Shown here: in pieces, positions 41,067 through 52,274 of the stretch | How positions within the stretch are numbered: the stretch's first letter is position 1 | How the letters are laid out: every line of letters begins with the position of its first letter | Assembly (NCBI RefSeq): GCF_024127895.1 | Contig: NZ_JAMYBK010000004.1 | Location: forward strand, 62,001-126,000 | From: Pseudomonas guariconensis | Lineage (GTDB): Bacteria; Pseudomonadota; Gammaproteobacteria; Pseudomonadales; Pseudomonadaceae | Direction of reading: 5' to 3' | DNA: 64,000 nt | The notes under the pieces: model-generated | The model's input: only the letters and a program-made list of their open reading frames with translations | What the model was told of the DNA's origin: nothing | The model's database searches: none | Made by a program: the position numbers and the translations under genes

Positions 41067-42149
41067 ATGAGCAAGCAGATTCTGATTCTCCCAGGTGATG
41101 GCATCGGCCCGGAAATCATGGCCGAGGCGGTCAAGGTGCTGGAGCTGGCCAACGACAAGTTCCAGCTCGGCTTCACCCTGGAGCACGACGTGATCGGCGG
41201 CGCGGCCATCGACAAGCACGGCGTGCCACTGGCCGACGAGACCCTGGAACGCGCGCGCCAGGCCGACGCGGTGCTGCTCGGCGCGGTCGGCGGGCCGAAG
41301 TGGGACAAGATCGAGCGTGACATCCGCCCCGAGCGCGGCCTGCTGAAGATCCGTTCGCAACTGGGCCTGTTCGCCAACCTGCGCCCAGCGATCCTCTACC
41401 CGCAACTGGCCGATGCGTCCTCGCTCAAGCCCGAGGTCGTCGCCGGCCTGGACATCCTCATCGTCCGCGAGCTGACCGGCGGCATCTACTTCGGTGCGCC
41501 ACGTGGCCAGCGCGAGCTGGACGGTGGCGAGCGCCAGGCCTACGACACCCTGCCGTACAGCGAAAGCGAGATCCGCCGCATCGCCCGCGTCGGCTTCGAC
41601 ATGGCCCGCGTGCGCGGCAAGCGCCTGTGCTCGGTGGACAAGGCCAACGTCCTGGCGTCCAGCCAGCTGTGGCGCGAAGTGGTCGAGGACGTGGCCAAGG
41701 ACTACCCGGACGTCGAGCTCAGCCACATGTACGTCGATAACGCCGCCATGCAACTGGTGCGCGCACCCAAGCAGTTCGACGTGATGGTGACCGACAACAT
41801 GTTCGGTGACATCCTGTCGGATGAGGCTTCCATGTTGACCGGTTCCATCGGCATGCTGCCATCTGCATCCCTGGATGCCGACAACAAGGGCATGTACGAG
41901 CCGTGCCATGGCTCGGCCCCGGACATCGCCGGGCAGGGCATCGCTAACCCGCTGGCGACCATCCTGTCGGTGTCGATGATGCTGCGCTACAGCTTCAACC
42001 AGCAGGCCGCCGCCGACGCCATCGAGAAGGCCGTCAGCCTGGTGCTGGATCAGGGCTTGCGTACCGGTGACATCTGGTCGGCCGGCTGCAGCAAGGTAGG
42101 TACGCAGGAAATGGGCGACGCAGTAGTCGCAGCGCTGCGGAATCTGTAA
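41067..42149 (+). CDS. leuB: 3-isopropylmalate dehydrogenase
   Basis: NAD- and Mg-dependent oxidative decarboxylation giving 2-oxoisocaproate (360 residues). [18 protein letters not shown] start, substrate arginines in [19 protein letters not shown], and the metal-site [27 protein letters not shown] precedes the ATG. In several pseudomonads another gene separates it from leuD; here only a BIME does. Confidence 0.97.
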   Translation: MSKQILILPGDGIGPEIMAEAVKVLELANDKFQLGFTLEHDVIGGAAIDKHGVPLADETLERARQADAVLLGAVGGPKWDKIERDIRPERGLLKIRSQLGLFANLRPAILYPQLADASSLKPEVVAGLDILIVRELTGGIYFGAPRGQRELDGGERQAYDTLPYSESEIRRIARVGFDMARVRGKRLCSVDKANVLASSQLWREVVEDVAKDYPDVELSHMYVDNAAMQLVRAPKQFDVMVTDNMFGDILSDEASMLTGSIGMLPSASLDADNKGMYEPCHGSAPDIAGQGIANPLATILSVSMMLRYSFNQQAAADAIEKAVSLVLDQGLRTGDIWSAGCSKVGTQEMGDAVVAALRNL

Positions 42150-42212
42150 TCTCTCTGGCCCGCCGTCGCTTTCCTGCGATGGCGGCCCACTTTTAGCAAA
42201 GGTGTAGTTGCG

Positions 42213-43325
42213 ATGAAACGTGTAGGTCTGATCGGTTGGCGCGGTATGGTCGGTTCCGTGCTCATGCAGCGGATGCTGGAGGAGCAGGATTTCGACCTCA
42301 TCGAGCCGGTGTTCTTCACCACCTCCAATGTCGGTGGCCAAGGGCCGAACGTGGGCAAGGACATTGCTCCGCTCAAGGACGCCTACAGCATCGAAGAGCT
42401 CAAGACCCTCGACGTCATTCTGACCTGCCAGGGCGGCGACTACACCAACGAGGTCTTCCCCAAGCTGCGCGAAGCCGGCTGGCAAGGCTACTGGATCGAC
42501 GCCGCTTCGTCCCTGCGCATGCAGGATGACGCGGTGATCGTCCTCGACCCGGTCAACCGTAAGGTGATCGACCAGCAGCTCGATGCCGGGACCAAGAACT
42601 ACATCGGCGGTAACTGCACCGTCAGCCTGATGCTGATGGGCTTGGGCGGCCTGTTCGAGGCTGGCCTGGTCGAGTGGATGAGCGCCATGACCTACCAGGC
42701 GGCCTCCGGTGCCGGCGCCCAGAACATGCGCGAGCTGATCCGCCAGATGGGCGGCATCCACGCGGCGGTGGCCGATGACCTGGCCAACCCGGCCAGCGCC
42801 ATCCTCGACATCGACCGCAAGGTCGCCGAAACCATGCGTGGCGAGGCGTTCCCCACCGAGCACTTCGGCGTGCCGCTGGCCGGCAGCCTGATCCCGTGGA
42901 TCGACAAGGAGCTGCCCAACGGCCAGAGCCGCGAGGAGTGGAAGGCCCAGGCCGAGACCAACAAGATCCTCGGCCGTTTCAAGAGCCCGATCCCGGTCGA
43001 TGGCATCTGCGTGCGCATCGGTGCCATGCGCTGCCACAGCCAGGCGCTGACCATCAAGCTGAACAAGGACGTGCCGCTGGCCGACATCGAAGGCATGATC
43101 AGCCAGCACAACCCTTGGGTGAAGCTGGTGCCGAACCAGCGCGAGATCAGCATGCAGGAGCTGAGCCCGACCAAGGTCACCGGTACCCTGAACATCCCGG
43201 TAGGCCGTTTGCGCAAGCTGAACATGGGGTCCCAGTACCTGGGGGCCTTCACCGTCGGCGACCAGTTGCTGTGGGGCGCTGCCGAGCCGCTGCGGCGTAT
43301 GCTGCGGATTCTGCTGGAGCGTTGA
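42213..43325 (+). CDS. asd: Aspartate-semialdehyde dehydrogenase
   Basis: NADPH-dependent reduction of aspartyl phosphate, the branch point for Lys, Met, Thr and diaminopimelate. The 370-residue protein has the cofactor loop [10 protein letters not shown] (residues 8-17), nucleophile Cys in [12 protein letters not shown] near residue 135, and the proton-relay His in [14 protein letters not shown] terminator follows. Confidence 0.97.
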   Translation: MKRVGLIGWRGMVGSVLMQRMLEEQDFDLIEPVFFTTSNVGGQGPNVGKDIAPLKDAYSIEELKTLDVILTCQGGDYTNEVFPKLREAGWQGYWIDAASSLRMQDDAVIVLDPVNRKVIDQQLDAGTKNYIGGNCTVSLMLMGLGGLFEAGLVEWMSAMTYQAASGAGAQNMRELIRQMGGIHAAVADDLANPASAILDIDRKVAETMRGEAFPTEHFGVPLAGSLIPWIDKELPNGQSREEWKAQAETNKILGRFKSPIPVDGICVRIGAMRCHSQALTIKLNKDVPLADIEGMISQHNPWVKLVPNQREISMQELSPTKVTGTLNIPVGRLRKLNMGSQYLGAFTVGDQLLWGAAEPLRRMLRILLER

Positions 43326-43347
43326 TCGCGCCTTGCGCTTTACGGAG

Positions 43348-43371
43348 AGCCCGCGCCTTGCGCGGGTTTTC
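43348..43371 (+). terminator. Terminator after asd
   Basis: CCCGCGC / GCGCGGG with a short CTT loop, followed by TTTTCTATTT. Confidence 0.78.
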
Positions 43372-43463
43372 TATTTGGGGGCCGCTTAGGTACGGACACT
43401 CGATCTAAACCCCCAAGCCGAGTAAAGTGCCGCACCCTGAAGTTCCACCAGAAGGATCCTTCC

Positions 43464-44468
43464 ATGACCCAGCCCATAGATATCGCCATCGTCGGCGCCA
43501 CCGGCAGCGTCGGCGAAACCCTCGTGCAGATCCTCGAGGAACTCGATTTCCCGGTAGGCACCCTGCACCTGCTGGCCAGCATGGAGTCGGCGGGCAGCAG
43601 TGTGATGTTCGCCGGCAGGAAGCTGCGCGTGCGCGAGGTCGACAGCTTCGACTTCGCCCAGGTCAGGCTGGCGTTCTTCGCCGCAGGTCCGGCCGTCAGC
43701 CGCAGTTTCGCCGAGAAGGCGCGGCAGGCGGGGTGCTCGGTCATCGACCTGTCCGGCGGCCTGGACCAGGCCCTGGCGCTGGTGCCCGAGGCCAACGGCG
43801 AGCAGCTGGCGCAACAGCCGCTGCCCGTGCTGCTCGCCAGCCCCAGCGCCGCTGCCGTGGCCCTGGCCGTGGCCCTGGCGCCGCTCAAGGGCCTGCTCGA
43901 CATCGAACGGGTCCAGGTGATGGCCTGCCTGGCGGTTTCGTCCCAGGGCCGGGAAGCGGTCAGTGAACTGGCCCGGCAGACCGCCGAGCTGCTCAATGCC
44001 CGCCCGCTGGAGCCGCGCTTCTTCGATCGGCAGATGGCGTTCAACCTGCTGGGCCGCGTCGGCGGCGCCGATGAGCAGGGCCATACGGCCCTGGAACGCC
44101 GTCTGGTCGGTGAGCTGCGCGTGCTGCTGGGCATGCCGGCGCTGAAGATTTCCGTGAGCTGCGTTCAAGTCCCGGTGTTTTTCGGCGATAGCTTCAGTGT
44201 GGCGTTGCAGAGCCGCCGCGCGGTCGACCTGGCGGCGGTCAACGCGGCCCTGGAGGCGGCCGAGAGCGTCGAGCTGGTCGAGCCGGACGATTATCCGACG
44301 CCCGTTGGCGACGCAGTGGGGCAGGACGTGGTCTATGTTGGTCGTGTACGCCATGGCATCGACGAAGATCAGCAACTCAACCTCTGGCTGACCACCGACA
44401 ACCTGCGCAAGGGAGCGGCGCTCAACGCCGTGCAGGTGGCCCGATTGTTGATAAAACATATGGCGTAA
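43464..44468 (+). CDS. USG-1-like Asd paralogue lacking the catalytic Cys
   Basis: A 334-residue homologue of aspartate-semialdehyde dehydrogenase. The Rossmann start IAIVGATGSVGETLVQ and overall fold are kept. The position equivalent to NC(T/S) in Asd reads LASPSAAAVALA, with no cysteine, so dehydrogenase activity is not expected. Immediate downstream placement after asd and before fimV is conserved. Function unknown. Confidence 0.85.
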   Translation: MTQPIDIAIVGATGSVGETLVQILEELDFPVGTLHLLASMESAGSSVMFAGRKLRVREVDSFDFAQVRLAFFAAGPAVSRSFAEKARQAGCSVIDLSGGLDQALALVPEANGEQLAQQPLPVLLASPSAAAVALAVALAPLKGLLDIERVQVMACLAVSSQGREAVSELARQTAELLNARPLEPRFFDRQMAFNLLGRVGGADEQGHTALERRLVGELRVLLGMPALKISVSCVQVPVFFGDSFSVALQSRRAVDLAAVNAALEAAESVELVEPDDYPTPVGDAVGQDVVYVGRVRHGIDEDQQLNLWLTTDNLRKGAALNAVQVARLLIKHMA

Positions 44469-44538
44469 AAGATACTGGCGAGCACTTTGTCCTGCGCCAT
44501 TCGCAGGTTTCGGGACGATTCTTACAAGGGAAGAGGTC

Positions 44539-47205
44539 ATGCTTCGAATTCGCAAACTGGTTCTGGCCATGGCGGCAGCCTCGGCGCTGTCGTCCGGCAT
44601 GGCGAATGCCCTCGGGTTGGGTGAGCTGACCCTCAAGTCGGCGCAGAACCAGCCGTTGGATGCCGAGATCGAGCTGCTCGACGTGCGCGACCTTACCGCC
44701 GCCGAAGTCGCACCGAGCCTGGCGCCACCTGAAGAATTCGCCAAGGCGGGGGTGGCCTATCCGTCCTATCTCGAGGACCTGACCTTCACCCCGGTGATCA
44801 ACCCCAATGGCAAGAGCGTGCTACGGGTGACCTCCAGCCAGCCGCTGCCAGCCCCGGTGGTCAAGTTCCTGGTCCAGGTGATGTGGCCCCAGGGCCGTCT
44901 GCTGCGCGACTACAACGTGCTCCTGGACCAGGCCCAGGCACAGGGCGAACAGGCGGGGGCAGACAGCATCGCGCCTGCGCTGAGCGGGGCGGGCAGCTAC
45001 ACCACCAAGCGCCGCGACACGCTCTGGCAGATCGCCGCGCGTCATACACAAGGGGGCTCGGTCCAGCAGACCATGCTGGCGATCCAGGCCCTGAACCCGG
45101 ACGCCTTCATCGGCAACAACATCAACCAGCTCAAGGTCGGGCAGGTCCTGCGCCTGCCCGACCAGCAGCAGATCCAGGGCATTCCCCAGGGCGAGGCGAT
45201 CAGCGAGGTGGCCGAGCAGTATGCCGCCTGGCGCGAGGGCCGGCGCCTGGGCCCACCCGCCCGCCAGCTGGACGCGACCCGGCGCGGCGCGGCCGAGGCG
45301 GCGCCGGCGCGTATCGCCCAGGGCGATAACCTGCGCCTGGTCAGCCCAGGCAACCAGGCCGGTGCGCAGGATGCCAAGGCCCTCAGCGACCAGCTGGCCG
45401 TGGCCCAGGAGAGCCTGGACACCAGCCGCCGCGACAACGAAGAACTCAAGAGCCGCATGGCCGACCTGCAGAGCCAGTTGGACAAGCTGCAGCGCCTGAT
45501 CGAGCTGAAGAACGACCAGCTGGCCCGCCTCGAGGCGCAAGGTGGGGCCGGGCAGACCCCGCCGCCGGCTGCGTTGCCTGGCGAACCTGCACCCGCGCAG
45601 CCGCCCGCCGAGGCCCAACTGCCCCCAGCCGAGCCAGAAGGCGAACCTGCGCCGCAGGCGGCTGCCGAGCGTGAGGCCGGGCAGCAGCAGGGCGTGCTCG
45701 ACGAGCTGCTCGGCAACCCGGTGCTGCTGGGGCTGCTGGCCGGTTCGGCGTTCCTCGTCCTGTTGTTGCTGTTGCTGCTCCTGGCACGCAAGCGCAAGGC
45801 CCAGCAGGAGGCCGAGAAGCACCTGCGCATGGCTCGGGCGCTGGCTGAGGAAAGCGAGCGCAGCCCAGACCTGGACCTGCCTGCGGGCAGCTTCGACGGG
45901 CTGGATGTGTCGGCGCCGAGCGTGAAGCTGGCGCCGGCCGTGGTGGCGGCGTCGGCAGCCGCCGCGGCGGCTGCCGAGAAGCCTGCCGCACAGACGGTGC
46001 AGGCCGCTGCGCCAGTGGTTGCGCCGGCCGAGCAGGACCTGACTGGCCAACTGCTGACCGAGGTCGAGCAGAGCCTGGCCCGTGGCCGCTTGAATCATGC
46101 CGCCGATCTGCTGGAGCCAGCGGTGGCCGCCGAGCCCCAGCGCAGTGATCTGCGCCTGAAGCTGATGGAAGTCTACGCTCGCCAAGGCGACCAGACCGCC
46201 TTCGCCGAGCAGGAACGCCAACTGCCGTCTTCCGAGCAGAACAAGGCGGTGGTCGATTCGCTCAAGGAGCGTTTCCCGGCGATGCTCGGCATTGCCGCCG
46301 CTGGCCTTGGCGCTGCGGCGCTGGCGGCCGAGATGGATGAGCAGTATGTCCAGGAACTGCTGCAGGACAGCGACCTGAAGCCGACTGTCGAGGAGCCGGA
46401 GCCCGTCGCTGAGGCAGCGCCATCCCCTGAGCCCGGGGCGGAGCCAGAGGTGGTCGATGAAGCGCCGGCGACCGAAGAGGACGACCTGGACAGCGCCTTC
46501 GACCTGAGCCTGGGTGACGACCTGCCGGTGGAGGATCCGCTGGATCCACCGATGCTGGACACGGCAGAGGCGCAGGTCGATGAGCAACAGGCACAAGAGG
46601 CTGCCGAGCCCGAGCCTGAGTCAGTGGCCAGCGAGACCGATGCCGACGCCGATGCCGATTTCGAGGCGCTGCTGGCCCAGGCCCAGGTCGAGCCGCAGAC
46701 CCAGGACGACCTGGCTGATTTCGACCTCGACGTCGGTGAGCCTGCCGCTGCGGCGCCCACCGAGGATGAGCCGGTGGATGTGGCCGCGGAACTGGCTGCC
46801 TTCGACGAGATCCCCGAGTTCGACCCGATCTCCGAGCTGGAGCTGCCGGAGGACTTCGACCTGTCCCTGTCGCTGGACGACGACTCCCAGGCGGCCAAGC
46901 ACTTCGCCTCGGAGCTGGACGATGTCAACGCCGAGCTGGACAAGCTGTCGCAGAACCTCGAGTCGCCTTCGCTGGAGCCGCACTTCACCGCCGAGGACGC
47001 GGCGCGCGAACCCGAGCCGCTGGACGACCTGGACTTCGACTTCTTCTCCGGCACCGACGAGGTCGCCACCAAGCTCGACCTGGCCCGCGCCTACATCGAC
47101 ATGGGCGACCACCAGGGTGCCCGCGACATCCTCGATGAAGTGGTCAAGGACGGTAGCGACGACCAGCGTCAGGAAGCCGAGGAGATGCTCTCGCGTTTGG
47201 TGTGA
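44539..47205 (+). CDS. fimV: FimV, polar inner-membrane hub protein
   Basis: An 888-residue bitopic protein. A signal peptide (about residues 1-28) leads to a periplasmic N-terminal FimV domain. A LysM peptidoglycan-binding domain (about 154-210), a coiled coil (about 280-335), a Pro/Ala-rich linker, one transmembrane helix (about 394-416) and a long acidic cytoplasmic part with TPR-like segments follow. It ends in the FimV C-terminal motif (about 845-888). In P. aeruginosa FimV organises the pole and supports type IV pili; pilZ is missing from its usual place here, so a broader polar role is likely. Confidence 0.94.
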   Translation: MLRIRKLVLAMAAASALSSGMANALGLGELTLKSAQNQPLDAEIELLDVRDLTAAEVAPSLAPPEEFAKAGVAYPSYLEDLTFTPVINPNGKSVLRVTSSQPLPAPVVKFLVQVMWPQGRLLRDYNVLLDQAQAQGEQAGADSIAPALSGAGSYTTKRRDTLWQIAARHTQGGSVQQTMLAIQALNPDAFIGNNINQLKVGQVLRLPDQQQIQGIPQGEAISEVAEQYAAWREGRRLGPPARQLDATRRGAAEAAPARIAQGDNLRLVSPGNQAGAQDAKALSDQLAVAQESLDTSRRDNEELKSRMADLQSQLDKLQRLIELKNDQLARLEAQGGAGQTPPPAALPGEPAPAQPPAEAQLPPAEPEGEPAPQAAAEREAGQQQGVLDELLGNPVLLGLLAGSAFLVLLLLLLLLARKRKAQQEAEKHLRMARALAEESERSPDLDLPAGSFDGLDVSAPSVKLAPAVVAASAAAAAAAEKPAAQTVQAAAPVVAPAEQDLTGQLLTEVEQSLARGRLNHAADLLEPAVAAEPQRSDLRLKLMEVYARQGDQTAFAEQERQLPSSEQNKAVVDSLKERFPAMLGIAAAGLGAAALAAEMDEQYVQELLQDSDLKPTVEEPEPVAEAAPSPEPGAEPEVVDEAPATEEDDLDSAFDLSLGDDLPVEDPLDPPMLDTAEAQVDEQQAQEAAEPEPESVASETDADADADFEALLAQAQVEPQTQDDLADFDLDVGEPAAAAPTEDEPVDVAAELAAFDEIPEFDPISELELPEDFDLSLSLDDDSQAAKHFASELDDVNAELDKLSQNLESPSLEPHFTAEDAAREPEPLDDLDFDFFSGTDEVATKLDLARAYIDMGDHQGARDILDEVVKDGSDDQRQEAEEMLSRLV

Positions 47206-47231
47206 CGCCTGCTGGTTGCGTGTAGCGGCCT

Positions 47232-47280
47232 TGTGGCTGCTGCGCAGCCGATCGCGGGCAAGCCCGCTCCCACAGGGGGG
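47232..47280. repeat. REP element between fimV and truA
   Basis: GGCTGCTGCGCAGCC hairpin plus CGCGGGCAAGCCCGCTCCCAC. The rest of this 271-bp gap holds a second partial core (CCCCTGTGGGGCTTGCCGGC near 47387) and the truA promoter. Confidence 0.8.
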
Positions 47281-47434
47281 CGTTGCCTTTTCGGCCTCTG
47301 TTCCCTGCGCGACAGCGCAGCCCGAAGGGCTCGGTGATCTCCCACAGGGTCTTCTGCGGAACACCTGATGTGTGAACACCGTCGGCCCCTGTGGGGCTTG
47401 CCGGCAATGTCCGCCCAGGCACCGCCGTTGCCGC

Positions 47435-47440
47435 TATAAT
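47435..47440 (+). promoter_or_regulatory. -10 element of truA
   Basis: Perfect TATAAT; the -35 is weak. Predicted start near 47447, about 30 nt before the chosen start codon. Confidence 0.55.
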
Positions 47441-47476
47441 GCCCGCCTTCCCGTTTCACCCACAGGTTTCGCTTCC

Positions 47477-48331
47477 TTGGACATCAACGACAACGACACG
47501 GCCGAATCGGCGGCCGAAGGCTACTCCCGCATCGCCCTGGGCGTGGAATACAAAGGCTCGCGCTACCGCGGCTGGCAGCGCCAGGCCAGTGGCGTGCCCA
47601 GCGTCCAGCAGGCCCTGGAGCAGGCGCTGTCGAAGGTGGCCGACTCGCCGGTCTCTGTGGTCTGCGCCGGGCGCACCGATGCAGGTGTGCATGCCTGTGG
47701 CCAGGTGGTGCATTTCGATACCCGGGCCGTGCGCGACGAGCGCGCCTGGACCATGGGCACCAACTTCAACCTACCCCACGACATCAGCGTCACCTGGGCA
47801 CGGCCCATGCCCGCGGACTTCCATGCCCGCTTCAAGGCCACGGCGCGGCGCTACCGCTATGTCATCTACAACGACCCGATTCGCCCCGCGCACCTGGCCG
47901 AGGAGGTGACCTGGAACCATCGCCCGCTGGACATCGCGCCCATGGCCGAGGCCGCCAGCTTTCTGCTGGGCACCCATGATTTCAGCGCGTTCCGCGCCAG
48001 CCAATGCCAGGCCAAGTCGCCGGTCAAGCACATCCATCACCTGCGCGTCACCCGCCATGGCCGGATGATCGTGCTGGACGTGCGCGCCACCGCTTTCCTG
48101 CACCACATGGTGCGCAACATCGCCGGCGTGCTGATGACCATCGGCGCCGGCGAGCGCCCGGCCACCTGGGCCTGCGAGGTACTGGAAGGGCGCAACCGCC
48201 GCGAAGGCGGGGTGACCGCCCATCCCTACGGCCTGTACCTGGTGCAGGTGGAGTACCCGGAGACGTTCGTCCTGCCGCAACGTTACATCGGCCCACACTT
48301 TCTCACCGGCTTCGAAGCGCTGGCCGACTGA
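47477..48331 (+). CDS. truA: tRNA pseudouridine(38-40) synthase TruA
   Basis: Modifies uridines 38-40 of the tRNA anticodon arm. It has the catalytic Asp in GRTDAGVHACGQVVHF, and later FHARFKATARRYRYVI and HHMVRNIAGVLM. No ATG fits: the protein probably starts at a TTG (284 residues), because longer readings run through the TATAAT promoter. The exact start is uncertain. Confidence 0.92.
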   Translation: MDINDNDTAESAAEGYSRIALGVEYKGSRYRGWQRQASGVPSVQQALEQALSKVADSPVSVVCAGRTDAGVHACGQVVHFDTRAVRDERAWTMGTNFNLPHDISVTWARPMPADFHARFKATARRYRYVIYNDPIRPAHLAEEVTWNHRPLDIAPMAEAASFLLGTHDFSAFRASQCQAKSPVKHIHHLRVTRHGRMIVLDVRATAFLHHMVRNIAGVLMTIGAGERPATWACEVLEGRNRREGGVTAHPYGLYLVQVEYPETFVLPQRYIGPHFLTGFEALAD

Positions 48332-48347
48332 CGGGCGAAACGTCATT

Positions 48348-48365
48348 TGCTAACATCCGGCCTTT
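48348..48365 (+). promoter_or_regulatory. Extended -10 promoter of trpF
   Basis: TGCTAACATCCGGCCTTT, identical to the element upstream of gltX, 27 nt before the trpF start codon. Confidence 0.5.
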
Positions 48366-48391
48366 CACCGATCACTCAGGGTTCGCTTTCC

Positions 48392-49012
48392 ATGAGCAAC
48401 GTTCGCAGCAAGATCTGCGGAATCACCCGCGTCGAGGACGCCCTGGCCGCGGCCGAGGCCGGCGCCGACGCCATCGGCCTGGTCTTCTACGCCAAGAGCC
48501 CACGCGCGGTGGACGTGCGTCAGGCGCGGGCGATCATCGCCGCGTTGCCGCCTTTCGTGACCACGGTCGGGCTGTTCGTCAATGCCACCCGCTGCGAACT
48601 CAACGAGATTCTCGAAGCGGTGTCGCTGGACCTGCTACAGTTCCACGGCGACGAAACCCCGGCCGACTGCGAAGGCTACCAGCGCCCCTGGATCAAGGCC
48701 TTGCGGGTGCGCCCCGGTGGCGATCTCGAGGCCGCTTGCCGGCAGTATGCCGGCGCCCGCGGCATCCTCCTGGATACCTATGTGCCCGGCGTGCCCGGCG
48801 GCACCGGCGAGGCGTTCGACTGGTCGCTGGTGCCTGCTTCCCTGAGCAAGCCGATCATCCTCGCCGGCGGGTTGTCGCCGGACAACGTCGGCCAGGCCAT
48901 CGCCCAGGTGCGCCCGTTCGCGGTGGATGTCAGCGGTGGTGTCGAGCAGGCCAAGGGCATCAAGGATGCGGCGAAGATCGAGGCCTTCCTGCGTGCGGTG
49001 AAGCAGGCGTGA
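48392..49012 (+). CDS. trpF: Phosphoribosylanthranilate isomerase
   Basis: Third step of tryptophan synthesis, an Amadori rearrangement in a TIM barrel (206 residues). Catalytic Cys in SKICGITR (residues 6-13) and Asp in LLDTYVPG near residue 128; phosphate loops ILAGGL and VDVSGGVE. Starts at MSNVRSK; an upstream in-frame ATG overlaps truA's 3' region and the promoter. Confidence 0.96.
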   Translation: MSNVRSKICGITRVEDALAAAEAGADAIGLVFYAKSPRAVDVRQARAIIAALPPFVTTVGLFVNATRCELNEILEAVSLDLLQFHGDETPADCEGYQRPWIKALRVRPGGDLEAACRQYAGARGILLDTYVPGVPGGTGEAFDWSLVPASLSKPIILAGGLSPDNVGQAIAQVRPFAVDVSGGVEQAKGIKDAAKIEAFLRAVKQA

Positions 49013-49074
49013 CAACGGATGTGACGGCGGGGCGCGCGCCATCGTCCATAGCTTTCGCAGCCCGGTGCTGCCAG

Positions 49075-49097
49075 GCCCGCCCTTGCGGCGGGCTTTT
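49075..49097 (+). terminator. Terminator after trpF
   Basis: GCCCGCC / GGCGGGC with a CTTGC loop followed by TTTT. It separates trpF from accD; the 250-bp gap then holds GC-rich palindromes and the accD leader. Confidence 0.78.
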
Positions 49098-49264
49098 GCA
49101 GGGCGCCGGCATGACAGATTGACGATGGCCCGGCTGCCTGGCCGGCCCCGCCCCGTGCGGGCCCCGGAGCCGGTCCATCATCGTTTCATTGAAGAACATG
49201 AGCTCAAGGGCAGGGCATGGCCGGCCAGACTGGTCCCCGCCCGCCGATACTGGAGAAAGAAAGC

Positions 49265-50157
<893 letters not shown>

Positions 50158-50158
<1 letters not shown>

Positions 50159-51465
50159 TGAGCCCACGTACTCTGGGCGACTGGCTCGCCTACCTCGAGC
50201 AGTTGCACCCCTCGGCCATCGACATGGGCCTGGAGCGTTCGCAACAGGTGGCTGCGCGGCTCGGGCTGGGCAGGCTGGCACCCCGGGTGGTGACGGTCAC
50301 CGGCACCAACGGCAAGGGCTCGACCTGCGCCTTCGTCGCCGCGTTGCTCCAGGCCCAGGGTCTCAAGGTCGGCGTCTATGCCTCGCCGCACCTGCTGCGC
50401 TACAACGAGCGGGTGCGCATCGATGGCGTCGAGGCCGGCGATGAGCAGCTGTGCCAGGCGTTCGCCGCGGTCGAGGCCGCGCGTGGCGAGATCTCCCTCA
50501 CGTACTTCGAGATGGGGACCCTGGCGGCGTTCTGGCTGTTCCAGCAGTCGGCGTTGGATGCCGTGGTGCTCGAGGTCGGCCTGGGCGGGCGGCTGGATGC
50601 CGTGAACCTGGTGGATGCGGACCTGGCGCTGGTCACCAGCATCGGGGTCGATCACGCCGACTACCTGGGCGACAGCCGCGAATCCGTGGCCTTCGAGAAG
50701 GCCGGGATCTTCCGCCAGGGCAAGCCGGCCCTGTGCGGAGACCTGGAGCCGCCGCAACCGCTGCTGGACAAGGCCCGCGAACTGGCCTGCCCGTTCTTCC
50801 TGCGCGGCCGTGATTTCGACCTGGCCAGCACCGACCAGTACTGGCAATGGCGCGGCAGCAAGGCCGATGGCCGTGTCGTGGAGCTGCACGACCTGCCGCT
50901 GCTCGACCTGCCGATGGAAAATGCAGCCTTGGCCCTGCAGGCCTACCTGCTGATGGATCTGCCCTGGGAGGCCGGGCAGATTCGCCAGGCCTTGCTGTCG
51001 ACCCGCGTCACCGGTCGCCTGGATCGCCGTGTGCTGCACTGGCAGGGCAAGCGCCTGGAGCTGCTGCTGGATGTGGGGCACAACCCCCATGCCGCGCAGT
51101 ACCTGGCCCAGCGCTTGGCCGCACGGCCCGTCGGCGGGCGGCGCCTGGCGGTGTTCGGTCTGCTCGCCGACAAGGATCTCGAAGGCGTCGTCGCGCCGCT
51201 TGAGGGGCTGGTCGACCACTGGGCGGTGGCGCCGTTGGATACCCCGCGCAGCCGGCCGGCTGCGGAGCTGGCGGCAGCCTTGACGAACCTGGGTGCCTCG
51301 GTGAAGTCTTATGCCAGCGTCGATGCTGCCCTGGAAGGGCAGTGCGCGCAGGCGGCGGCGGATGACCAGATCCTGCTGTTCGGTTCGTTTTTCTGTGTCG
51401 GCCAGGCCCTGGAATGGCTCGAGCGGCAGGCCCCGGAGGGTGGAGTAGATGGCAGTGCTGGATAA
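50158..51465 (+). CDS. folC: Folylpolyglutamate/dihydrofolate synthase FolC
   Basis: Adds Glu to dihydropteroate and polyglutamates to folates (435 residues). ATP loop TVTGTNGKGSTCAF near residue 46, Mur-ligase motifs VLEVGLGGRLDAVN and GVDHADYLG, and DVGHNPHA in the C-terminal domain. A GTG one codon upstream is also possible. Overlaps accD by 1 bp and the SPOR gene by 17 bp. Confidence 0.95.
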
Positions 51466-52102
51466 AGGGATGAAGCAGCGCATGGTCGGTGCGCTGGTGC
51501 TGGTGGCGCTGGCGGTGATCTTCCTGCCGATGCTGTTCACCCGCGAGGATGAGATGCGCCAGGTGCGCGTCGAGGCGCCCGAGGCGCCGGCCATGCCAAG
51601 CCTGCCCCAGGTGCAGGTCGAGCCGGTTGCGGTGCCGGAGCCCCAGCCGTTGCCGGAGGCGCCGGAGCAACCGCCGGTGGTCATCGACGAGTCTACCGGG
51701 CCAATGACGACGCCAAGCCAGCCGATCGCGCCGGCCCCGTCCGCGCAAGCGCCGGTCGCCAAGTCGCCAGCCCCGGCGCCGAAGACCGAGAACCGTCCGG
51801 CACCTGCGGCAACGGCCACTGCCCCCAAGCCGGCCACGCCCTCCAGGATCGACGCCAACGGCCTGCCGGTGAGCTGGTCGATCCAGCTGGCCAGCCTGTC
51901 CAACCGCGCTGGCGCCGACAACCTGCAGAAGACCTTGCGCAGCCAGGGCTACAACGCCTACATCCGTTCCGTCGATGGCATGAACCGGGTGTTCGTCGGG
52001 CCGCTGGTCGAGCGCGCCGAGGCCGAGCGCCTGCGCGATGTGATCAACCGCCAGCACAACCTCAAGGGCTTCGTGGTGCGCTTCCAGCCGGAGCGCAGCT
52101 GA
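51449..52102 (+). CDS. SPOR-domain cell-division protein (DedD-like)
   Basis: A 217-residue bitopic inner-membrane protein. One transmembrane helix at about residues 11-30, a Pro/Ala-rich periplasmic linker and a C-terminal SPOR domain (about 138-215, WSIQLASLSNRAGADNLQKTL to GFVVRF), which binds denuded septal glycan. Position folC-spor-cvpA-purF matches DedD. Confidence 0.9.
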   Translation: MAVLDKGMKQRMVGALVLVALAVIFLPMLFTREDEMRQVRVEAPEAPAMPSLPQVQVEPVAVPEPQPLPEAPEQPPVVIDESTGPMTTPSQPIAPAPSAQAPVAKSPAPAPKTENRPAPAATATAPKPATPSRIDANGLPVSWSIQLASLSNRAGADNLQKTLRSQGYNAYIRSVDGMNRVFVGPLVERAEAERLRDVINRQHNLKGFVVRFQPERS

Positions 52103-52137
52103 GCTGCACGACAACTGCCCTGCAGGGCGCACTGCCC

Positions 52138-52190
52138 CTTGTAGGAGCGGCCTTTCCGGGGCACCGGACCGGCAAGGCCGCTCCTACAAG
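52138..52190. repeat. 17-bp perfect inverted repeat before cvpA
   Basis: CTTGTAGGAGCGGCCTT and its exact complement are separated by 19 bp. It belongs to the GTAGGAGCGGCC REP variety of pseudomonads and may also terminate the SPOR gene. Confidence 0.85.
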
Positions 52191-52274
52191 GGTTCGCGTA
52201 AACCCGACATTCCGCTTACCCCCAGCCCGCCGCTCTGGTAAAATGCGCCGCCTCAAACGTCTGTAGGCAACACC

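Noticed and set aside
40119-43109. A 996-codon minus-strand frame across leuD, leuB and asd
   Set aside because: It crosses three well-supported plus-strand genes and their gaps; no recognisable protein.
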